From contig NZ_AP031572.1 in NCBI RefSeq assembly GCF_040436315.1, forward strand, positions 2,232,001 to 2,296,000: a stretch of DNA of 64,000 bases. The letters run 5' to 3'. Each line of letters starts with the position of its first letter. The first letter of the stretch is position 1. Below are positions 1 through 8,712 of this stretch, piece after piece. The notes below the pieces were generated by a model. That model was not told the DNA's origin and searched no databases. It saw nothing but the letters and a program-made list of their open reading frames with translations. Source of the DNA: Synechocystis sp. LKSZ1 (GTDB lineage Bacteria > Cyanobacteriota > Cyanobacteriia > Cyanobacteriales > Microcystaceae). The position numbers were made by a program, and so were the translations under genes.

Positions 1-32
1 CTGGTCACACGGACACGATCGCCAACTTTCAT
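1..32 (-). CDS. ftrV: ferredoxin-thioredoxin reductase variable chain, N-terminus only
   Basis: Only the first ten codons are inside the window (MKVGDRVRVT, ATG at 32-30), running off the left edge. This opening matches the start of the small SH3-like variable (alpha) chain of ferredoxin-thioredoxin reductase, which pairs with the catalytic Fe-S chain and passes electrons from photosystem I-reduced ferredoxin to thioredoxin. It is divergent from rpsN with about 207 bp between the starts. The call rests on ten residues, so other small SH3-fold photosynthesis proteins with a similar start (NdhS- or PetP-like) are possible. Confidence 0.55.
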   Translation of the reverse strand, partial: MKVGDRVRVT

Positions 33-239
33 AACACTCTAGCTTTTGGTTTCTCTTTGATTCAAGGATGGGTCAATCAACCCCAAACAGCCTTAATATT
101 CTGGCATAGGTTGGTGACGAACTTTTGCCCTGCAACAGTTTGTTACGGCCTTGAGTGGGAGAGGGTCTAGGAGAATCCCAAGCAATGTGATAGCATAGGA
201 AACGCTGATTTTTAGATAAATTGCTAGTCCTAAGTCCCT

Positions 240-542
240 ATGGCCAAAAAATCCATGATCGAGCGAGATAAGCGCCGCAGTCGCTTAGTCGCCAAGTATG
301 CCGCCAAACGAGAAGCCTTAAAAGAAGAATTTCGCCAAGCTGAAACCCTCGAAGACAAACTCTTGGCCCACCAAAAAATTCAACAACTGCCCCGCAACAG
401 TGCGCCTTCCCGCCGTCGTAATCGCTGTCAAGTCACGGGTCGTCCCCGTTCCTACTACCGTGATTTTGGCCTGTGCCGTAATGTGCTCCGGGAATGGGCC
501 CACCAAGGCCTCCTGCCGGGGGTCGTCAAATCCAGTTGGTAA
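240..542 (+). CDS. rpsN: 30S ribosomal protein S14
   Basis: A 100-residue basic protein. Its C-terminal half carries the S14 core ([11 protein letters not shown], then [19 protein letters not shown]). It is the long form of S14, without the CxxC zinc pairs of the short form, and 100 residues is the usual length in cyanobacteria and plastids. S14 binds the 3' domain of 16S rRNA in the head of the small subunit. It stands alone, outside the main ribosomal-protein cluster, as is common in cyanobacteria, and a strong terminator follows the stop. Confidence 0.97.
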   Translation: MAKKSMIERDKRRSRLVAKYAAKREALKEEFRQAETLEDKLLAHQKIQQLPRNSAPSRRRNRCQVTGRPRSYYRDFGLCRNVLREWAHQGLLPGVVKSSW

Positions 543-552
543 GCTTGTACTT

Positions 553-584
553 GGTCTCTACTCTGCTAGAGACCCCGTTTTTTT
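553..584 (+). terminator. rho-independent terminator of rpsN
   Basis: A perfect 7-bp stem GGTCTCT (553-559) / AGAGACC (568-574) with an 8-nt loop is followed by CCG and seven T residues (578-584). It lies 10 nt after the rpsN stop codon. Confidence 0.85.
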
Positions 585-648
585 AGGTCGCTTCCTTAGA
601 AGCATCGATCATCTCCACAAGCATAGGAGCGACCTAAGCAGATTTTTT
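583..648 (+). repeat. second inverted repeat downstream of rpsN
   Basis: Ten-base perfect arms, TTAGGTCGCT (583-592) and AGCGACCTAA (628-637), enclose a 35-nt loop. A run of six T (643-648) begins 5 nt after the right arm. The left arm overlaps the T tract of the preceding terminator. It may be a back-up terminator or a small structured RNA; the loop is long for a simple terminator. Confidence 0.5.
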
Positions 649-1091
649 AACCTTCATATCCATCGTCTCTAGGCTGCCTAAGCAATGCTCCCCACATAAT
701 GGCTGTCGAGCCGGAAAGACGGCCCTCTTGCTGGAGATGATAGCTTGGGTATCTGGATACACTTTCCCTTCGTTTTCGTTGACGGTAGTCTAGGCGATGG
801 GCAATTAATCGCCGATTCCTATAGTTCTCTTTCCTTATACTAGGTGAAAGATGTCGATATATATCCATTGAGTTTTATCTCGAATATACTCATTTAGCTT
901 TATTTAAAAGTAGCAAGACCCCATCATTTCTTCTTGGAACTCCCTTTTTCCAAGATTTCCTATGGCTAGGGGAAAGTTTTGACATGAATTTTCATTGATT
1001 TGAACTACAATAGGGGAGTCTTAAGGTATGAAGCTGGTTCGGTGCTGGTAACTTCCTAGCCCTATTCACTGGCTATAGGCCTGATTTAGGT
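649..1091. other. non-coding stretch, no gene recognised
   Basis: No tRNA, known ncRNA or convincing ORF was found. A frame of 73 codons on the minus strand (647-868) has no recognisable features. A short palindrome GTATC-TG-GATAC lies at 749-760. Upstream of the next gene TTGACA (979-984) and TACAAT (1006-1011) are good -35 and -10 words, but 21 bp apart, which is too long for a standard sigma-70-type promoter. Confidence 0.5.
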
Positions 1092-2546
1092 GTGGTAATG
1101 TCTCCAGAGAATACTGCGTTTCAGTTTTCGTCCGATTACATCCTGGCCTGTCCGCTAGATCAATTGTCTCCCGGCGCGCGAGAAACCAAACGCTTTGAGG
1201 CGATCCAGTCCCTGGGTTTGCTTGGTCAAGTTACCCTTCCCTGCTTTGACGAAGCCCTTCAGATTGTCTCTCAGGTTCTGCGCTTTCCCCTGGGGCAAGT
1301 TACCCTCCTGGTTCACGAACAAGCTTGGGTTAAGGCAGCCGTGGGTTTATCTATCCTGAATTTTTCCCATCCCTTGGCCCGCCAACAGCCATTACCCCGC
1401 CAGGATACCTTGGCTTCCTTGGTCGCCGATAGTCAGGCCCCGGTCTATTCGCCAAATCTGGCCACTGATCCGCTCTTTTGTCCGAGTGTTTTTCACCAAT
1501 ACTTGGGAATTCAGGCTTATATCGGTGTTCCCCTAATCACCCATAGTGGTCAGTGTATTGGCTGTTTAGAGGTGTTGGATCTTGTTCCTCACCCCTTCCT
1601 CGGCCACGAATTGGCCCTGATGAGTGTGACGGCCCGCTGGTGTATGGCGGAAATTGAGCGGGTAGCCTTGCCCAATACGCTTGTCACCAACGCCAGTCCA
1701 TCGCCCGTAACTGAAAAAACTGAATTTCTGGCCCCGCTGAAATTACAACTCCTTTACCAACTCATTCAGCAAACTCAGCCAGCTTTAACGGCAGTGATTG
1801 GTATGTCTCGGGTTCTTGCCAATGAGGTTTTTGGGCAACTCAATACGAAGCAACAGGAATATCTTGAAATTATTAACCATAGTGGCAAAACGATTCATAC
1901 CCTGATGGCAGAAATTCTCAGTTTAGAGGCCCCCGTCACCGCCTCATCCCACCGGCAGATTAGCCTAGTGGACGTGGGGATGCTTGCCCAACAGGTGATC
2001 GCCTACCTGACTGCCATCGCCCAGCAAAAACAGCAATCTCTCCAGCTATCCCTGGCCTCGGCGCAACGGGTTTGGCCCCTCGACAAACACGGTATTCGCC
2101 AAGCTTTCCACTACTTAATGCTCAGTATGCTGGATACCGCAGAGCCCAACGGGGAAGTTCACATTCATATTTGGGGAGACCAGCCAACACTCAATGCAAC
2201 ACTCTGGTTGACGCATCCCGAGATTGGCGCCGGCCTTCCCCATATCCATCTGCCGCTAACTGATGCGATCACGATTCCGGTCATTCCGCCAATACGAAGG
2301 GAAGTCAATGACCCTAGTCGGCTTTCCCCAGAACAGGCCCTGACTATCGCTCAACTCAAGTCTTTCCTAGCTCAAGATGAGACGCTTCCCGATGCTTTGT
2401 CCCCCCATTTACTGGGTTTGATTTTAGGTTGTTATTTTCTCGAAGAGCATGGCGGCCATCTTTTCATCGAAGGGGATTCGCAAACAGGCTATAAGTACCT
2501 ATTGCAGATTCCGGTGATGGAGTCGAGTGAAACATCTGATCCCTGA
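1092..2546 (+). CDS. GAF-domain protein with degenerate histidine-kinase-like region
   Basis: 484 residues. Residues about 30-195 resemble a GAF domain of the kind that opens many cyanobacterial sensor kinases (start ...RETKRFEAIQSLGLL, end ...ARWCMAEIERV). Residues about 220-280 (TQPALTAVIGMSRVL ... YLEIINHSGKTIHTLMAEIL) have the two-helix pattern of a HisKA dimerisation domain, but the position of the phospho-accepting His has none. The C-terminal third is placed where an ATPase domain would be and ends with LEEHGGHLFIEG, yet the N- and G-boxes are not recognisable. It is therefore likely a non-catalytic scaffold or sensor, not an active kinase. GTG at 1092 or ATG at 1098 may be the start. 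No response regulator gene is adjacent. Confidence 0.65.
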   Translation: MVMSPENTAFQFSSDYILACPLDQLSPGARETKRFEAIQSLGLLGQVTLPCFDEALQIVSQVLRFPLGQVTLLVHEQAWVKAAVGLSILNFSHPLARQQPLPRQDTLASLVADSQAPVYSPNLATDPLFCPSVFHQYLGIQAYIGVPLITHSGQCIGCLEVLDLVPHPFLGHELALMSVTARWCMAEIERVALPNTLVTNASPSPVTEKTEFLAPLKLQLLYQLIQQTQPALTAVIGMSRVLANEVFGQLNTKQQEYLEIINHSGKTIHTLMAEILSLEAPVTASSHRQISLVDVGMLAQQVIAYLTAIAQQKQQSLQLSLASAQRVWPLDKHGIRQAFHYLMLSMLDTAEPNGEVHIHIWGDQPTLNATLWLTHPEIGAGLPHIHLPLTDAITIPVIPPIRREVNDPSRLSPEQALTIAQLKSFLAQDETLPDALSPHLLGLILGCYFLEEHGGHLFIEGDSQTGYKYLLQIPVMESSETSDP

Positions 2547-2556
2547 GTCGCTGCCC

Positions 2557-4209
2557 CTATTCCCAGATGTCACAGGTTAAATCCCCGGCTTTTTGGGAAA
2601 AACGCATATTTTCTCGATAATCCACCGGGCAATCGATCACGGTGGGAATTGGCTGGGCCAGGGCCTCCTGGAGGATGGGAATGAGGTCAGCGGCGTTGCT
2701 CACTCGATAGCCTTTGAGGCCCATACTTTCGGCAAATTTCACAAAATCGGGATTACCAAATTTGACAAAGGCCGCTTCGCCAAATTGATTGATCTGTTTC
2801 CATTCGATCAGGCCATAGCCATTGTCGTTAAAAATCAGGGTGACAAAGGGGGTTCCAACCCGCAGGGCTGTCTCTAGTTCCTGGCAGTTCATCATGAAGC
2901 CCCCATCCCCCGTGACCGCTACGACCTTGCGCTGGGGATAGACAAGCTTGGCGGCTAGGGCTCCTGGAATGGCAATGCCCATGGCGGCAAAACCATTGGA
3001 AATGAGGCAAGTATTGGGGGCATCGCAGTGATAATGGCGAGCCATCCACATCTTATGGGCCCCCACATCGGAAATGACAATATCCTCGGCTCCCATCACT
3101 TGGCGCAGGTCGTAGATTAACTTCTGGGGCTTAACGGGAAAGCCTTCATCCTGGGCATAGTGTTCGTATTCGGCACGAATATCGGCCCGGAGCGTTGTAC
3201 CATAGGGGGCTGTTTTGCCCTGACGGTCGGCCCGTTTCAACAAATCAAGCAGGGAATCAGAGATATCTCCTACCACTTCCACCAGGGGAATATAACTGCT
3301 GTCGATCTCCGCTGGGGTCATGCCAATGTGAATAATCGGCAGGTCGCCCTGAGGATTCCATTTTTTGGGGGAGTATTCGATGAGATCGTAGCCCACGGCA
3401 ATCACCAGGTCACTGCGTTCAAAGGCACAGGTAATATGATCCCGTTGTTGCAGGCCCACCGTCCACAGGGCCAGGGGATGGGTATAGGGAATACTGCCCT
3501 TGCCCATAAAGGTGTTGGCCACTGGGATATTTAAGAGCGTTGCAAATTCCGTCAAGGCCTCGCTGGCCCCGGCCCGAATGGCCCCATTGCCAGCCAGGAT
3601 TAGCGGATTTTTGGCCTTGGAGATGGCAATTGCGGCATTATTGAGGGTTTTAAAGGCGGCATAGACTTTTTCCTGCTGGTCTCGGTTGAGGGGTTGGCCT
3701 GTGGCGGGCATGGCGGCGATGTTTTCCGGTAGATCAATGTGAGTTGCCCCCGGTTTTTCCGATTGGGCCCGTTTAAAGGCCTTGCGAACTACCTCCGGCG
3801 TAATGCTGGGGCGCACAATTTGACGATTCCACTTGGTGACAGGGCTAAACATGGCCACCAAATCGAGGTACTGGTGGGATTCAATGTGCATGCGGTCGGT
3901 TCCCACTTGGCCGGTTATGGCCACTAGGGGCGCACCATCGAGGTTGGCGTCGGCTACCCCCGTCAGCAGATTTGTGGCCCCAGGGCCAAGGGTGGATAAA
4001 CAAACTCCAGCTTTGCCCGTCAGACGGCCATAGACATCGGCCATAAAGGCGGCCCCTTGTTCGTGGCGCGTCGTGATAAAGCGAATGGAGGAGTGTTTTA
4101 AGGCCTCTAGGATATGTAAATTCTCTTCCCCCGGCAGGCCAAAAATATACTCAACGCCTTCGTTTTCCAGGCATTGCACCAATAATTCCGCCGTGTTTAA
4201 GTCTCCCAT
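2557..4209 (-). CDS. ilvB: acetolactate synthase-type thiamine diphosphate enzyme, large subunit
   Basis: 550 residues with the three-domain ThDP-enzyme layout. The N-terminal pyrimidine-binding domain has the catalytic Glu50 (TTRHEQGAAFMADVYGR). The C-terminal domain has the ThDP/Mg motif beginning GDGG at residue 434 and closing with NDNGYG about 28 residues later. Acetolactate synthase condenses two pyruvates to 2-acetolactate, the first step to valine and leucine. The sequence resembles the second, catabolic-looking IlvB of Synechocystis (Sll1981) more than the main anabolic one (recalled). No ilvN regulatory subunit is adjacent. Because related ThDP enzymes share this fold, substrate is inferred. 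It is convergent with the GAF gene, 10 bp apart. Confidence 0.85.
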   Translation of the reverse strand: MGDLNTAELLVQCLENEGVEYIFGLPGEENLHILEALKHSSIRFITTRHEQGAAFMADVYGRLTGKAGVCLSTLGPGATNLLTGVADANLDGAPLVAITGQVGTDRMHIESHQYLDLVAMFSPVTKWNRQIVRPSITPEVVRKAFKRAQSEKPGATHIDLPENIAAMPATGQPLNRDQQEKVYAAFKTLNNAAIAISKAKNPLILAGNGAIRAGASEALTEFATLLNIPVANTFMGKGSIPYTHPLALWTVGLQQRDHITCAFERSDLVIAVGYDLIEYSPKKWNPQGDLPIIHIGMTPAEIDSSYIPLVEVVGDISDSLLDLLKRADRQGKTAPYGTTLRADIRAEYEHYAQDEGFPVKPQKLIYDLRQVMGAEDIVISDVGAHKMWMARHYHCDAPNTCLISNGFAAMGIAIPGALAAKLVYPQRKVVAVTGDGGFMMNCQELETALRVGTPFVTLIFNDNGYGLIEWKQINQFGEAAFVKFGNPDFVKFAESMGLKGYRVSNAADLIPILQEALAQPIPTVIDCPVDYRENMRFSQKAGDLTCDIWE

Positions 4210-4282
4210 ACGCTCTTTTCCCCTCTCGCATTCCTTGATCTTGGGCCTTTGTCTAGCCTAACGAATTTAGCTAGGGATTAGC

Positions 4283-5824
4283 CTAGTTGGGAGTATCAGC
4301 GGGAAGAATGCGGCCAATGGTGCGATTTTCCGGGGTAAAGGTTTGACGGGCCACCCGCTGAATATCCGCTGGGGTAACGGCGGCCACTGCTTCTAGTTGT
4401 TGAAACAAATTACGCCAGTCGCCAGTTTTAACTTCGTACTCCGCCAACAGTCGGGCCATGCCCTGATTAGAATCTAGGGACCGTAGGAGGTCGGCCTGGA
4501 GTTGATTTTTGACTCGTTCCAATTCTTCCGGTGTGACGGGCTCCTGTTTCAGTCGTTCAATTTCCTGGCCCAGGGCCTGAGCCAGGGTCGTAAGGTCAGT
4601 GTTCGGTGTACTCTGAGCGTAGAAGAGCATCAGGTTGGGGTACTTATCCCCCGGAAAGCCGTTGAACCCTTGGGCAGTCAGGGCCACTTGTTGATCCTGC
4701 ACTAGGGCCTGGTAGAGGCGAGAGGTGCGGCCATCACTCATCAGGGTGGCAATGACCTCGTAGACCGCATTATCGGGATGACTCATGGCCGGGCGATGAT
4801 AGCCCTCTAGGTACCAGGGCTGGGAAGGCAAACGCAGGGTAATGGTGCGAGTCTGTTGTTGGGGCGGTTCAACGACGGTCAGGGTTGGCGGTTGGGGCCG
4901 GGCCGGAAAACGACCAAAATAGCGTTGAGCAAGCGTCTTTACCTGTTGGGGATCCACATCTCCCACAATCACTAGGGTCAAATTGGCTGGCCCGTAGTAG
5001 GCTTCAAAAAAATCCGTCACATCCTGGCGACTCAGGTTACGGATATCGGCATCGTAGCCGATCACGGGTCGCTTGTAGGGATGCTTCACAAAGGCCTGAT
5101 CTAAAAAGGCTTCTACCATCCGGCCCATGGGGTTATTCTCGGTACGCATCCGCCGCTCTTCGAGAATCACCTGTTGCTCCTGGTAAAAACCACGAAAAAC
5201 CGGCTCTAAAAAGCGCTCTGATTCCAGGGACATCCAGAGTTCCAGTTTATTGGCAGGCAAGCTGTAGAAGTACATGGTGGCATCCGCCGAGGTGGCCGCA
5301 TTCAGGCCAACTCCTCCAGCCATTTGGATAATTTGGCTAAATTCATTGGGCTTAACGTACTTTTCAGCCTCGGCCTGTACTTGCTCGAACTGCTTTTGCA
5401 GGGCCGGATTGGGCTTTTCTCCCTGTAGTCGAGCCGCTCGGATCTGCAGGGCCAATTGATCGAGTTGATCCAGTAATTTCCGTTCTGCAGCGTAGTCCTG
5501 GGTGCCAATGCGACGGGTTCCCTTAAAGGCTAAATGTTCTAGAAAGTGGGCCACGCCGGTTTTACCCTCCGGTTCATCCACACCACCAACATCAGCATAG
5601 GTAAAGAAGGAAACAACGGGGGCCGCGTGGTTTTCGAGCACAATGACTTTCAGCCCGTTTTCCAGAGAGAACTCTGTGATCTGGTCTTGCACCTGTTGCA
5701 GATAGGGCGCGTAGGTCAGAGAGGGAGGGGCCGCTAGGGCCCAAGGAGGACAGGCCAGGCAAAACCACAGGCCAACCAGGAAAAAGCCGGCCCAGCGACA
5801 GGGCCGCCAACAAAAAAAATTCAT
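4283..5824 (-). CDS. M16 family zinc metallopeptidase, exported
   Basis: 513 residues. An N-terminal hydrophobic segment (about 10-32, ending ALAA) is a signal peptide. The inverted zinc motif HFLEH lies at residues 93-97, inside the usual M16 context (GKTGVAHFLEHLAFKGT). The C-terminal half holds the second, inactive-type M16 domain with the substrate-gripping R/Y region. Members of this family (PqqL/YmxG type) degrade or process peptides in the periplasm. It is the last gene of a minus-strand run exbB-exbD-M16 with 6 bp to exbD, so it is probably co-transcribed with them. Confidence 0.88.
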   Translation of the reverse strand: MNFFCWRPCRWAGFFLVGLWFCLACPPWALAAPPSLTYAPYLQQVQDQITEFSLENGLKVIVLENHAAPVVSFFTYADVGGVDEPEGKTGVAHFLEHLAFKGTRRIGTQDYAAERKLLDQLDQLALQIRAARLQGEKPNPALQKQFEQVQAEAEKYVKPNEFSQIIQMAGGVGLNAATSADATMYFYSLPANKLELWMSLESERFLEPVFRGFYQEQQVILEERRMRTENNPMGRMVEAFLDQAFVKHPYKRPVIGYDADIRNLSRQDVTDFFEAYYGPANLTLVIVGDVDPQQVKTLAQRYFGRFPARPQPPTLTVVEPPQQQTRTITLRLPSQPWYLEGYHRPAMSHPDNAVYEVIATLMSDGRTSRLYQALVQDQQVALTAQGFNGFPGDKYPNLMLFYAQSTPNTDLTTLAQALGQEIERLKQEPVTPEELERVKNQLQADLLRSLDSNQGMARLLAEYEVKTGDWRNLFQQLEAVAAVTPADIQRVARQTFTPENRTIGRILPADTPN

Positions 5825-5830
5825 AGTCGA

Positions 5831-6574
5831 TTAGCGTGGGGTCGTGGTTTCTGGATTGGGGGGAGTCAGACCAGGCAAATTGGGGGCCGGGGGGACATTG
5901 GGAAGAGTGGGGTTGGCACCAGAGGGGGCAAGGGATGGATTGCCAAAGCTGTTATTAGGTAGGCTGCCGGGTAGGGGATTGGCAAAATTAGGAGCAGGAT
6001 TATTGCCGGGTACATTCAGTCCCGGTGTATTAAAGCCATTGGGCAAGGTGCCGTTACCCAGACCCGAATTAAAGTTATTAGAGCCAGTGCTTGGTTTAGC
6101 TTCACCCGGTAGGGTCGCCAGGGCCACACGGTCGCCCCCGACCTGACGCAATAAATCCAGAAGTTGCACAACGTCGTTATAACTGGCATTACGGGAGGCA
6201 TGGAGCACAATCAGGCCCTGGGGATTGTATTGGTGATAATTTTTGAGGGCACTGGAAAGCTGGGACTCAGTCACGGGCTGTTTTTCAACGTAGAGTTGGC
6301 CCAGATCATCTAGGCTGACCATAAACATTTCCCGCATTTGGGGAGTACCAGTACTAGCCCGAGGTAGATCTAAACTAATGGCCTGCTGGCGGGAAAGGCC
6401 CACGGCCCCCAGGATAAAAAAGGTCAAAATGCAAAAAACTACATCGATCAGAGGCACGATTTCAATACGAGTTTCCCCCTGGTCGTGGCCATGGTCTTGC
6501 CAAAGCTTTAAGGGACGGGTTGGATGATAAACCGATAATTTACGCGGAGACTTGGAGGAGGGGGAGGCAGGCAT
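5831..6574 (-). CDS. exbD: ExbD/TolR family biopolymer transport protein with long low-complexity tail
   Basis: 247 residues. One membrane helix (about 40-60) contains the conserved proton-path aspartate Asp44 in VPLIDVVFCIL. The periplasmic ExbD domain follows (about 65-155). Residues 160-247 are an unusual tail rich in Pro, Asn and Gly without domain character; typical ExbD proteins end near residue 140-150. With ExbB it would use the proton motive force to energise a TonB-dependent outer-membrane receptor or a Tol-like system. It is 50 bp downstream of exbB. No tonB gene is in the window. Confidence 0.88.
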   Translation of the reverse strand: MPASPSSKSPRKLSVYHPTRPLKLWQDHGHDQGETRIEIVPLIDVVFCILTFFILGAVGLSRQQAISLDLPRASTGTPQMREMFMVSLDDLGQLYVEKQPVTESQLSSALKNYHQYNPQGLIVLHASRNASYNDVVQLLDLLRQVGGDRVALATLPGEAKPSTGSNNFNSGLGNGTLPNGFNTPGLNVPGNNPAPNFANPLPGSLPNNSFGNPSLAPSGANPTLPNVPPAPNLPGLTPPNPETTTPR

Positions 6575-6624
6575 AGCAATAGCTCTTAGGGGTAAAGGGG
6601 CAATAAGACGGCGGGTTGCTGGCC

Positions 6625-7299
6625 CTAGCTCGACGCACTTTCGGAATAGGGATGGGCTTCTTCATATTGAGCCTCTTCCTCTAGCCAGCGCTGACGATAA
6701 ATAACCTCCAGTGCTCCTCCAGCCTTACGAAAGACCCGCATTTGGTTAAACCACAGGCCCTGGAAAAGACGATAAAAAGCTAAGCTAATAATGGCAATAA
6801 TCAGGCCGGCGGCGGTGGAAATTAAGGATTCGGCAATCCCCAGGGTAACACCTGTCGTGGAAGAGGTGCCCAGGTCGCTTATCTGGATCGAGCCAAGGGA
6901 TTGGATCAGACCCAATACTGTCCCCAACAGGCCTAAGAGGGGAGATAAGGCAATAATCGCTTCTAAAATTTTGTCCCCCCGACGCATCAGGGCCAGTTCG
7001 TCATCGGCAGCGGATTCCAGGGCCAAATGGAAAATTTCTGGGTCTGGGTGGGGTAAGCGTAGGGGGGCCAGTAAATATTTAGCAATGGGGTACTTTTGAC
7101 TTTCCTTGGCTACCCGGATGGCCAGATCCCAATCCCGACTTGCGGTATCGAGGATACGGTCAGTTACTTGCTGGTTCCCCAGAACAATCTGGCCCCAAAA
7201 CCAGAGGCGCTCAATAATAGTACTAACAGATAAGATCGATAGGAAGAGGAGGGGCCACATAGCCAGCCCGCCTTTTTGCATCAGCTCGATGGGATTCAC
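6625..7299 (-). CDS. exbB: ExbB/TolQ/MotA proton-channel family protein
   Basis: 224 residues with three predicted membrane helices: one near the N-terminus (about 12-30) and two after the cytoplasmic loop (about 108-135 and 150-178). The family signature is seen in [19 protein letters not shown] and [19 protein letters not shown]. ExbB pentamers surround an ExbD dimer and form the proton channel that powers TonB- or Tol-type transport. It is the first gene of the exbB-exbD-M16 run. The pairing with ExbD rather than TolR cannot be separated by eye. Confidence 0.9.
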   Translation of the reverse strand: MNPIELMQKGGLAMWPLLFLSILSVSTIIERLWFWGQIVLGNQQVTDRILDTASRDWDLAIRVAKESQKYPIAKYLLAPLRLPHPDPEIFHLALESAADDELALMRRGDKILEAIIALSPLLGLLGTVLGLIQSLGSIQISDLGTSSTTGVTLGIAESLISTAAGLIIAIISLAFYRLFQGLWFNQMRVFRKAGGALEVIYRQRWLEEEAQYEEAHPYSESASS

Positions 7300-7641
7300 A
7301 GGATTTCGTTACCTCCAGTACTACTTATCTGTTTTGTATCGTTACAATTGTGGCATACTCCCGCAGTTCTTGAAGGGGAATCGGCTGGTTAGACTGATAG
7401 GGGCAAATTATGCAACCAAGCTGACGCTTTCAGAAGCAGCCCACCAACTCACGAAGGATTTCGAGTACGGGGAAGCGTTCCGTCAAAATCGCTAACGGTT
7501 ACGTCGGGTGGTGCTACCGAACAACGACTCAAATGTTTTTAAGACTGTTTTATAGAGGGAAGCAAGAATCTTAAAATTTAAGGCCTTGACTCCCCAAGCA
7601 CTCACTTTTTTGCCGTAACCCAGGTCTAGGACTCTCACAAA
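7300..7641. other. divergent intergenic region between exbB and the beta-lactamase-fold gene
   Basis: No gene or RNA was recognised in this stretch. It should hold promoters for both divergent genes. No Fur-type iron box that I would trust was seen upstream of exbB. Confidence 0.4.
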
Positions 7642-8646
7642 ATGTTGTTTTCCCTGCCGCGCCGCCAATTTACACGATGCTTGACTGCTGCAACGATTGC
7701 CACCCTGATCTCGCCCGTCAGTCGTCAGGCCATGGCCAAGAAGCCTGATATGGATTCTCAAATTATTGACTTATTCCAGTCATTACCAGGCCAGACCGCA
7801 GTCAAACTGAAAACTGTGAATCAGAATCAGGTTTGGGACGTCAGTTTAGCGCCGGAATTACCCTTGTTTTGTGGTAGTGCCTTTAAAGTTTATGTTTTAA
7901 CAGTATTTCTCCGCCAAATGGAACAGGGAAAAGTGAGTTTGACGGACGTATTGAGGGTAGATGATCGAGTGAGGGTGCTTTCCAGTCCCGTCTTTGAAAC
8001 CTTAACCGGTGAAACGACTGCTTTAATTGCCCTGGAAGCCATGATGATGCACAGTGATAATACGGCCACCGACTTAATCTTGGCTAAGGTTACTCCCCAA
8101 GCTGTCCGAGAGTTTATTCAGACCATTGGTTTAAAGCAAACCTTCATTCCAGACAGTATTAACATCATGTTGTCCTATCTGCTGGGGGCCAAGAGCGGCG
8201 AGGATTGGGGATGGGCAAAAATCAAAGCTGCGGCTGATAAAAATGAACGAACCTCTCGCTCCATTGTCAATAACCAACAAACGATGACCGCTTCTGCTCA
8301 GGATTTTGTGACTTTTTATGAGCAAGCTTTACAGGGCGCTTTGTTTACCGAAGCTAAAACCCTCGGTATCTTTAAGCGCATGTTGACCTTGCCCTCGATT
8401 TTATGGGATTTTATCCCACCGGGGGCCTTCGGTTACGTCAAAGGAGGCAGTATTGATTGGCCGCCCCAATATGCCCTCTGTATCGCTGGCGGCGTCAGTT
8501 TTCGCCCCGACTGCTGGACTTACTACACGTATTTAATCAATTGGGATGATCCCAGTGGTAAACAAAGGGCCCTGGCGGCCAACCAATTTTTAGCGGCTGT
8601 TAAAACGAGTTTGGAGCTTGTTCGCTCTGCAACAGCGGCACCCTAG
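7642..8646 (+). CDS. exported serine hydrolase of the class A beta-lactamase fold
   Basis: 334 residues. The N-terminus has paired arginines followed by a hydrophobic stretch (LPRRQFTR..., ending near Ala32), like a Tat signal peptide. Class A landmarks are present: SAFK (Ser79, Lys82), SDN (138-140) and KGG (267-269). The general-base Glu of the omega loop (ExxLN in true class A enzymes) is not evident; the matching region reads IPDSINIML. It may therefore be a slow hydrolase, a penicillin-recognising protein or an esterase rather than an efficient beta-lactamase. It is a single gene divergent from exbB. Confidence 0.8.
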   Translation: MLFSLPRRQFTRCLTAATIATLISPVSRQAMAKKPDMDSQIIDLFQSLPGQTAVKLKTVNQNQVWDVSLAPELPLFCGSAFKVYVLTVFLRQMEQGKVSLTDVLRVDDRVRVLSSPVFETLTGETTALIALEAMMMHSDNTATDLILAKVTPQAVREFIQTIGLKQTFIPDSINIMLSYLLGAKSGEDWGWAKIKAAADKNERTSRSIVNNQQTMTASAQDFVTFYEQALQGALFTEAKTLGIFKRMLTLPSILWDFIPPGAFGYVKGGSIDWPPQYALCIAGGVSFRPDCWTYYTYLINWDDPSGKQRALAANQFLAAVKTSLELVRSATAAP

Positions 8647-8712
8647 AGCCCATGGGTCAGCAGATAGCAAGACAGAAAGCATAAACCTTTTGTGAGCGTT
8701 AGGTTAGGGCGA

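Noticed and set aside
647-868. 73-codon frame on the minus strand in the empty region after rpsN
   Set aside because: No recognisable motif, poor start context and a non-protein-like composition; it lies inside what looks like non-coding DNA.
979-1011. TTGACA and TACAAT as a promoter of the GAF gene
   Set aside because: The spacing of 21 bp is too long for a standard sigma-70-type promoter, so it was only mentioned.
7492-7761. 89-codon minus-strand frame overlapping the beta-lactamase-fold gene
   Set aside because: Antisense to a gene with clear catalytic motifs; no likeness of its own.
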